From Longimicrobium sp. (GTDB lineage: Bacteria > Gemmatimonadota > Gemmatimonadetes > Longimicrobiales > Longimicrobiaceae): a DNA stretch of 16,670 nt. Shown piece after piece: positions 13,594 to 16,670 of this stretch. Position numbers and translations under genes: made by a program. The stretch spans positions 1 to 16,670 of the forward strand of contig NZ_DASVSF010000030.1 of NCBI RefSeq assembly GCF_036388275.1. The letters are read 5' to 3'. The notes under the pieces were generated by a model. It did no database searches, was not told the origin of the DNA, and saw nothing but the letters and a program-made list of their open reading frames with translations. How positions within the stretch are numbered: the stretch's first letter is position 1; each line of letters begins with the position of its first letter.

Positions 13594-13648
13594 ATCGGCC
13601 TGGGCGGCGCGCCCGGGCCGATGACCACTCCGCCGGACGTGCCGGCGG
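13594..13648 (+). promoter_or_regulatory. Two hairpins in the rpsK leader
   Basis: The first has arms ATCGGCCTGGGCG (13594-13606) and CGCCCGGGCCGAT (13610-13622), loop GCG: 13 pairs including one G-T. The second is CCGCCGG (13630-13636) with CCGGCGG (13642-13648), loop ACGTG. They follow the heptad repeat by 5 nt and end 51 nt before the rpsK ATG. The remaining leader has no obvious promoter and only a poor ribosome site, which fits control by RNA structure. In E. coli the alpha operon is controlled by S4, but at the rpsM start rather than here. Confidence 0.6.
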
Positions 13649-13699
13649 GGAGACGTACCGGAGGCGCGGTAGGCCGCGTACCCCAAACCGGATTTCCGA

Positions 13700-14092
13700 A
13701 TGGCCAAGCCGAAGACCGCGGGGCGCCCCAAGACTAAGCGCCACGTCGAGAGCGAGGGCGTCGCCCACATCAAGGCGACGTTCAACAATACCATCGTGAG
13801 CATCACCGACATGGCCGGCAACTCGGTCGTGTGGGGAAGCGCGGGCAAGGCGGGCTTCAAGGGCTCCAAGAAGAGCACCCCGTTCGCCGCCACCGTGGCC
13901 GCCGAGCAGGCGGCCCGCGAGGCGCTGCAGCTGGGCGTGAAGCGCGTGCACGTGCACGTGCAGGGCCCCGGCAGCGGGCGCGAGTCGGCCATCCAGGCGC
14001 TTGCCGCCTCGGGGCTGGGCATCCGCAGCATCCGCGACGTGACGCCCATTCCGCACAACGGCTGCCGGCCGCCCAAGAAGCGCCGCGTGTAA
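13700..14092 (+). CDS. rpsK: 30S ribosomal protein S11
   Basis: S11 (130 residues) is on the 30S platform near the E-site mRNA. Family marks are EGVAHIKATFNNTIVSITD, the GSAGKAGFKGSKKSTPFAA segment, GVKRVHVHVQGPGSGRESAI and the end IPHNGCRPPKKRRV. The Asn-Gly in that end is the site that becomes isoaspartate in E. coli. The short basic N-terminus is usual. No good Shine-Dalgarno stands before the ATG (CCGGATTTCCGA). A 184-bp spacer lies upstream, and a heptad repeat starts 2 nt after its stop. Confidence 0.98.
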   Translation: MAKPKTAGRPKTKRHVESEGVAHIKATFNNTIVSITDMAGNSVVWGSAGKAGFKGSKKSTPFAATVAAEQAAREALQLGVKRVHVHVQGPGSGRESAIQALAASGLGIRSIRDVTPIPHNGCRPPKKRRV

Positions 14093-14094
14093 GA

Positions 14095-14151
14095 CAGTGC
14101 CAAGTGCACAGTACCAAGTGCTTGGTACTCGGCACTTGGTACTTGGTACTA
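14095..14151 (+). repeat. Heptad-word inverted repeat, copy 4 (after rpsK)
   Basis: The left arm is CAGTGCC, AAGTGCA, CAGTACC, AAGTGCT (14095-14122). After one T the right arm reads GGTACTC, GGCACTT, GGTACTT, GGTACTA (14124-14151). The loop is almost absent, so the inner words would open to form it. It starts 2 nt after the rpsK stop. I see nothing further in the 78 bases from its end to rpsD except a weak ribosome site. Confidence 0.9.
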
Positions 14152-14229
14152 TGCAGTTCCAGGCGTAAACCCTCGCGACCGTCGGGGGGACGAAGCCGCG
14201 AAACACACAACGGAAACGGTTACTGATCC

Positions 14230-14868
14230 ATGGCCCGTTACACCGGACCCTCGTGCAGGCTTTGCCGCCGCGAGGGGCAGAAGCTGTTCCTGAAGGGCAC
14301 CAAGTGCTTCACCGACAAGTGCCCCGTCGAGCGCCGTCCCTACGCCCCCGGCCAGCACGGCCAGTCGGGCGGCGGACGCCGCAAGAAGACCTCCGAGTAC
14401 GCCCACCAGCTGCGTGAAAAGCAGAAGGTGAAGCGCATTTACGGGATGGCCGAGAAGCCGTTCCGCAACATGTTCGAGAAGGCCGCCCACCAGACGGGCA
14501 TCACCGGCGAGAACCTGCTGGTGGCCCTGGAGAGCCGTCTGGACAACGTGGTGTACCGCATGGGCTTCGGCAGCACCCGCAAGGAGGCCCGGCAGCTCAT
14601 CCGTCACGGCCACGTGCAGGTGAACGGCGGAAAGCTGGACGTTCCGAGCGCGCAGGTGCACCCGGGCGACGAGGTTCGCATTGCGCCGAAGAGCAAGGAC
14701 ATCCTGCCCGTGCAGGCGTCGCTGGCTTCGAAGACCAAGCCCAGCAACGTGGGCTGGCTGGCGGTGGACGAGGGCTCGCGCACCGGCCGCATGCTGACCC
14801 GCCCCACGCGCGCGGACATTCCGCTCGCGGTGCAGGAGCAGCTCATCGTCGAGCTCTACAGCAAGTAA
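14230..14868 (+). CDS. rpsD: 30S ribosomal protein S4, zinc-binding type
   Basis: S4 (212 residues) starts 30S assembly at the 16S five-way junction and helps form the mRNA entry. In E. coli it represses the alpha operon. Cysteines 9, 12, 26 and 31 make the zinc site (CRLC and CFTDKC), as in Thermus S4. The S4 RNA-binding domain is at ALESRLDNVVYRMGFGSTRK with ARQLIRHGHVQVNGGKL. The C-terminus ends in ADIPLAVQEQLIVELYSK. Only a weak ribosome site is seen. The order rpmJ-rpsM-rpsK-rpsD-rpoA-rplQ is the standard alpha operon. Confidence 0.98.
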   Translation: MARYTGPSCRLCRREGQKLFLKGTKCFTDKCPVERRPYAPGQHGQSGGGRRKKTSEYAHQLREKQKVKRIYGMAEKPFRNMFEKAAHQTGITGENLLVALESRLDNVVYRMGFGSTRKEARQLIRHGHVQVNGGKLDVPSAQVHPGDEVRIAPKSKDILPVQASLASKTKPSNVGWLAVDEGSRTGRMLTRPTRADIPLAVQEQLIVELYSK

Positions 14869-14885
14869 GCCGAGGGACCTGGCCC

Positions 14886-14944
14886 GTGTGGCGGAGCGCA
14901 GATCGCGCTTCCGCCGCCCGGGTTTTCCCGCATCCTGCCCACAC
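14886..14944 (+). promoter_or_regulatory. Structured leader before rpoA
   Basis: GGCGGAGCGC (14890-14899) pairs with GCGCTTCCGCC (14905-14915) with one bulged T and loop AGATC. GTGTGG (14886-14891) can also pair with CCACAC (14939-14944), just before the strong ribosome site GGGAGGGGA (14946-14954). The two helices share two bases, so they would compete or adjust at the base. The fold could control access to the rpoA ribosome site. This is inference. Confidence 0.45.
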
Positions 14945-14959
14945 TGGGAGGGGACCATA

Positions 14960-16048
14960 GTGGAACTCGATATTACCGGCCTGCAGATGCCGAACACGCC
15001 CGAGCAGCCTCGGGTGGGACAGATCGTTCTTCGCCCGCTGGAGCGCGGCTTCGGCCACACGCTGGGCAACACCATCCGCCGCATCCTGCTTTCGAGCCTT
15101 CGGGGCTCGGCGGTGTGGGCATTCCGCGCCGACGGCGTGCTCCACGAGCACCAGACGGTGCCGGGGGTGGTCGAGGACGTGCACGAGATCATCCGCAACC
15201 TGAAGTCGCTGGTACTGCGGATGGACGAGGGCGCCGACGAGGCCGTGCTGGAGCTGCGGGCCAACAAGGCGGGCCGGGTGACGGCGCGCAACATCACGGG
15301 CCATCCGTCCGTGGACGTGATCAACCTGGACCACCACATCCTGGAGCTGCAGGACGACCGCGACCTGCGCTTCGAGCTGTACGTGAACAAGGGCCGGGGC
15401 TACGTGCCGGCCGAGGCCCACCCCATTCCGCGCGGCATGCCGGCGGACCTGGTGCGGGTGGACGCCATCTACAACCCGGTGACCCGCGCCAACTTCGTGG
15501 TCGAGGAGACGCGCGTGGGCCAGCGCACCGACTTCGACCGGCTGGTGCTGGAAGTGGAGACCAACGGCGCCATCGACGTGCCGTCGGCGGTGCAGTACTC
15601 CGCCCGGCTGGCCATCGAGCACCTGGCCTTCCTGGCCGGCGGCTCGCCCGAGTGGCGCGCCGACCGCACCTGGGGCGACACCGGCGGCGCCGGGTTCGCC
15701 GTTCCGGCGGGGCGCGCGCCCATTCCGCCGCGCCTGCAGGAGCTGCTGAACCGTCCCATCGAGGACCTGGCGGAGCTTTCCGTCCGCAGCCGCAACTCGC
15801 TGCAGAAGGAGAACATCCACTCGGTTCGCGACCTGGTGCAGCGGACCGAGCAGCAGATGCTGTCGATCGACAACTTCGGCAAGAAGTCGCTGCAGGAGAT
15901 CAGCGACTTCCTGGCGGGCCACGGCCTGCGCTTCGGCAGCTCGCTGGAGCAGGACGACGCGGGGACGCTCTGGTGGGTGGTTCGCGACGAGGCCAACGAC
16001 AACGAGCAGATCGGGGGCGCCGACGCCGGCCCCGCCGGGGAGCTGTAG
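14960..16048 (+). CDS. rpoA: DNA-directed RNA polymerase subunit alpha
   Basis: The alpha subunit (362 residues) dimerises to start RNA polymerase assembly and binds UP elements and activators. The start is GTG at 14960, supported by GGGAGGGGA (14946-14954); a GTG at 14888 would add 24 residues unlike the family. The N-terminal domain shows RPLERGFGHTLGNTIRRILL (25-44) and GVLHEHQTVPGVVEDV. In the C-terminal domain Arg276, Asn279, Gly307, Lys309 and Ser310 line up with E. coli Arg265, Asn268, Gly296, Lys298 and Ser299, the DNA-contact residues, at constant offset 11. A tail of about 36 residues follows, acidic and with a Trp pair. Confidence 0.98.
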   Translation: MELDITGLQMPNTPEQPRVGQIVLRPLERGFGHTLGNTIRRILLSSLRGSAVWAFRADGVLHEHQTVPGVVEDVHEIIRNLKSLVLRMDEGADEAVLELRANKAGRVTARNITGHPSVDVINLDHHILELQDDRDLRFELYVNKGRGYVPAEAHPIPRGMPADLVRVDAIYNPVTRANFVVEETRVGQRTDFDRLVLEVETNGAIDVPSAVQYSARLAIEHLAFLAGGSPEWRADRTWGDTGGAGFAVPAGRAPIPPRLQELLNRPIEDLAELSVRSRNSLQKENIHSVRDLVQRTEQQMLSIDNFGKKSLQEISDFLAGHGLRFGSSLEQDDAGTLWWVVRDEANDNEQIGGADAGPAGEL

Positions 16049-16054
16049 AGGAAG

Positions 16055-16447
16055 ATGAGACACGGAAAGAAGGGCCGCGCGCTCGGCCGCACGACGGAGC
16101 ACAAGGAGGCGCTGCTTCGGAACATGGCGATGAGCCTGTTCCGTCACGGCCGCATCGAGACGACCACCGCCAAGGCCAAGGAGCTTCGTCCGTTCGCGGA
16201 AAAGCTGATCACGCTGGCCAAGCGTGGCGATCTGCACAGCAAGCGCCTCGCGGCGCGGCACATCCAGGACCGCGACGTCCTGGTGCGCCTGTTCGACCAG
16301 ATCGGCCCGGTGTTCTCGGAGCGTGCGGGCGGCTACACCCGCATCCTCAAGACGGGTTCGCGCAAGGGCGACGGCGCCGAGACGGCGCTGATCGAGCTGG
16401 TGACGCGCCCCGAGGCCGCGGTGACCGCGGCGGCCGCCGCGAAGTAA
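16055..16447 (+). CDS. rplQ: 50S ribosomal protein L17
   Basis: L17 (130 residues) sits near the tunnel exit. It shows MRHGKKGRALGRTTEHKEAL, RNMAMSLFRHGRIETTTAKAKELR, then KRLAARHIQDRDVLVRLFDQI and GGYTRILKTGSRKGDGAETALIEL, all typical. The end is a short Ala-rich tail. AGAGGAAG (16047-16054) spans the rpoA stop and serves as its ribosome site, 6 nt of gap in all. It is the last gene of the alpha operon, and a terminator follows. Confidence 0.98.
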   Translation: MRHGKKGRALGRTTEHKEALLRNMAMSLFRHGRIETTTAKAKELRPFAEKLITLAKRGDLHSKRLAARHIQDRDVLVRLFDQIGPVFSERAGGYTRILKTGSRKGDGAETALIELVTRPEAAVTAAAAAK

Positions 16448-16468
16448 GGCGGCTGTCCGCTTGGACCT

Positions 16469-16504
16469 GAGCCCCGCGCTTCCCCCATGGGAGGCGCGGG
16501 GCTC
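16469..16504 (+). terminator. Intrinsic terminator of the ribosomal cluster
   Basis: GAGCCCCGCGC (16469-16479) and its exact complement (16494-16504) form an 11-bp stem. It is extended by TTCCC with GGGAG (one G-T) to 16 pairs, loop CCAT. GTCATTTAT follows, a short T stretch. It lies 21 nt after the rplQ stop. Placement and strength make termination likely. Confidence 0.85.
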
Positions 16505-16544
16505 GTCATTTATGCGGGTCGCGCTTCCAAGCCTGTCATCCTGA

Positions 16545-16670
16545 GAGGGTGTTGAGATAACCGAACAAAGTGCGAACATGCACAAGTAGACGGTGTATGC
16601 GGCTGGCATGACTAGCCTCAGATATCCGACAGACTTGACCGATTCGCAGTGGGAGCTGCTGCGCCCGCTC
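16545..16670 (+). mobile_element. Left end of an IS5-type insertion sequence (partial)
   Basis: A lower-GC segment begins near 16545 (GAGGGTGTTGAGATAACC), which looks like a terminal inverted repeat start and is preceded by TGA at 16542-16544, a possible target duplication of the TNA kind used by some IS5 groups. It leads within about 60 bp to an IS5-type transposase start. The exact border is uncertain, because the right end and second repeat are outside the window. It lies about 40 bp past the terminator of the ribosomal cluster. Confidence 0.7.
16608..16670 (+). CDS. IS5-family transposase, N-terminal fragment (runs off window)
   Basis: The 21 codons from the ATG at 16608 to the window end encode MTSLRYPTDLTDSQWELLRP plus Leu. 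The pattern YPTDLTDSQWELLRPL is the standard N-terminus of IS5-family (DDE) transposases, which cut and reinsert the element by a DDE nuclease. The catalytic residues are beyond the window, so whether the gene is intact is unknown. No clear ribosome site stands before the ATG, which is common for IS genes. The subgroup cannot be fixed from 21 residues. Confidence 0.8.
   Translation, partial: MTSLRYPTDLTDSQWELLRPL

Noticed and set aside
14888..14959. Earlier GTG start for rpoA (24 more residues)
   Set aside because: The added residues are not like any alpha subunit and encode a structured leader; GTG at 14960 has the strong GGGAGGGGA site.
14843..16609. Long open frame on the minus strand (588 codons) opposite rpoA and rplQ
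   Set aside because: It is a shadow of real genes in GC-rich DNA; the translation is Val/His/Arg-rich with no family resemblance and covers two certain genes.

Overview
This window is a long bacterial ribosomal-protein gene cluster, the fused S10, spc and alpha operons, with every complete gene on the + strand. It runs from the 3' end of tuf (EF-Tu) through rpsJ-rplC-rplD-rplW-rplB-rpsS-rplV-rpsC-rplP-rpmC-rpsQ-rplN-rplX-rplE-rpsN-rpsH-rplF-rplR-rpsE-rpmD-rplO-secY-adk-map-rpmJ-rpsM-rpsK-rpsD-rpoA-rplQ. An intrinsic terminator follows, and then the left end of an IS5-type insertion sequence whose transposase runs off the window. The DNA is very GC-rich and the ribosomal proteins are of ordinary bacterial type. 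My best guess is a Gemmatimonadota (Longimicrobium-like) bacterium, based on overall style and the heptad repeats in the spacers. The window alone does not prove this.

Layout: 1-217 is the end of tuf. 321-5500 is the S10 operon (rpsJ to rpsQ), split by a 178-bp spacer before rpsS. 5518-11362 is the spc operon (rplN to secY), with structured spacers before rplE and rpsH. The one before rpsH also holds a plausible sigma-70-like promoter. 11481-12859 holds adk and map. infA, which often sits between map and rpmJ, is absent. A strong hairpin and a second plausible promoter separate map from the alpha operon (rpmJ to rplQ, 12986-16447). Many genes overlap or nearly touch (8-, 4- and 1-nt overlaps), which suggests translational coupling. 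The products jointly build the 30S and 50S subunits. The cluster also encodes the RNA polymerase alpha subunit, the SecY translocon pore, adenylate kinase and methionine aminopeptidase.

Two things stand out. First, four spacers (after rplB, secY, rpsM and rpsK) each carry a different version of one unusual inverted repeat. It is built of tandem 7-bp words, about four of type nAGTRCC followed by about four of type GGYACTn, and starts 0-6 nt after the stop codon. Second, ribosomal protein S5 has a glycine/arginine-rich (RGG-type) disordered N-terminal extension of about 78 residues in front of a normal S5 core. Other hairpins sit in the rpsS, rplE, rpsH, rpmJ, rpsK and rpoA leaders, so the cluster looks divided into modules by RNA structure. 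I saw no tRNA, rRNA or CRISPR array.
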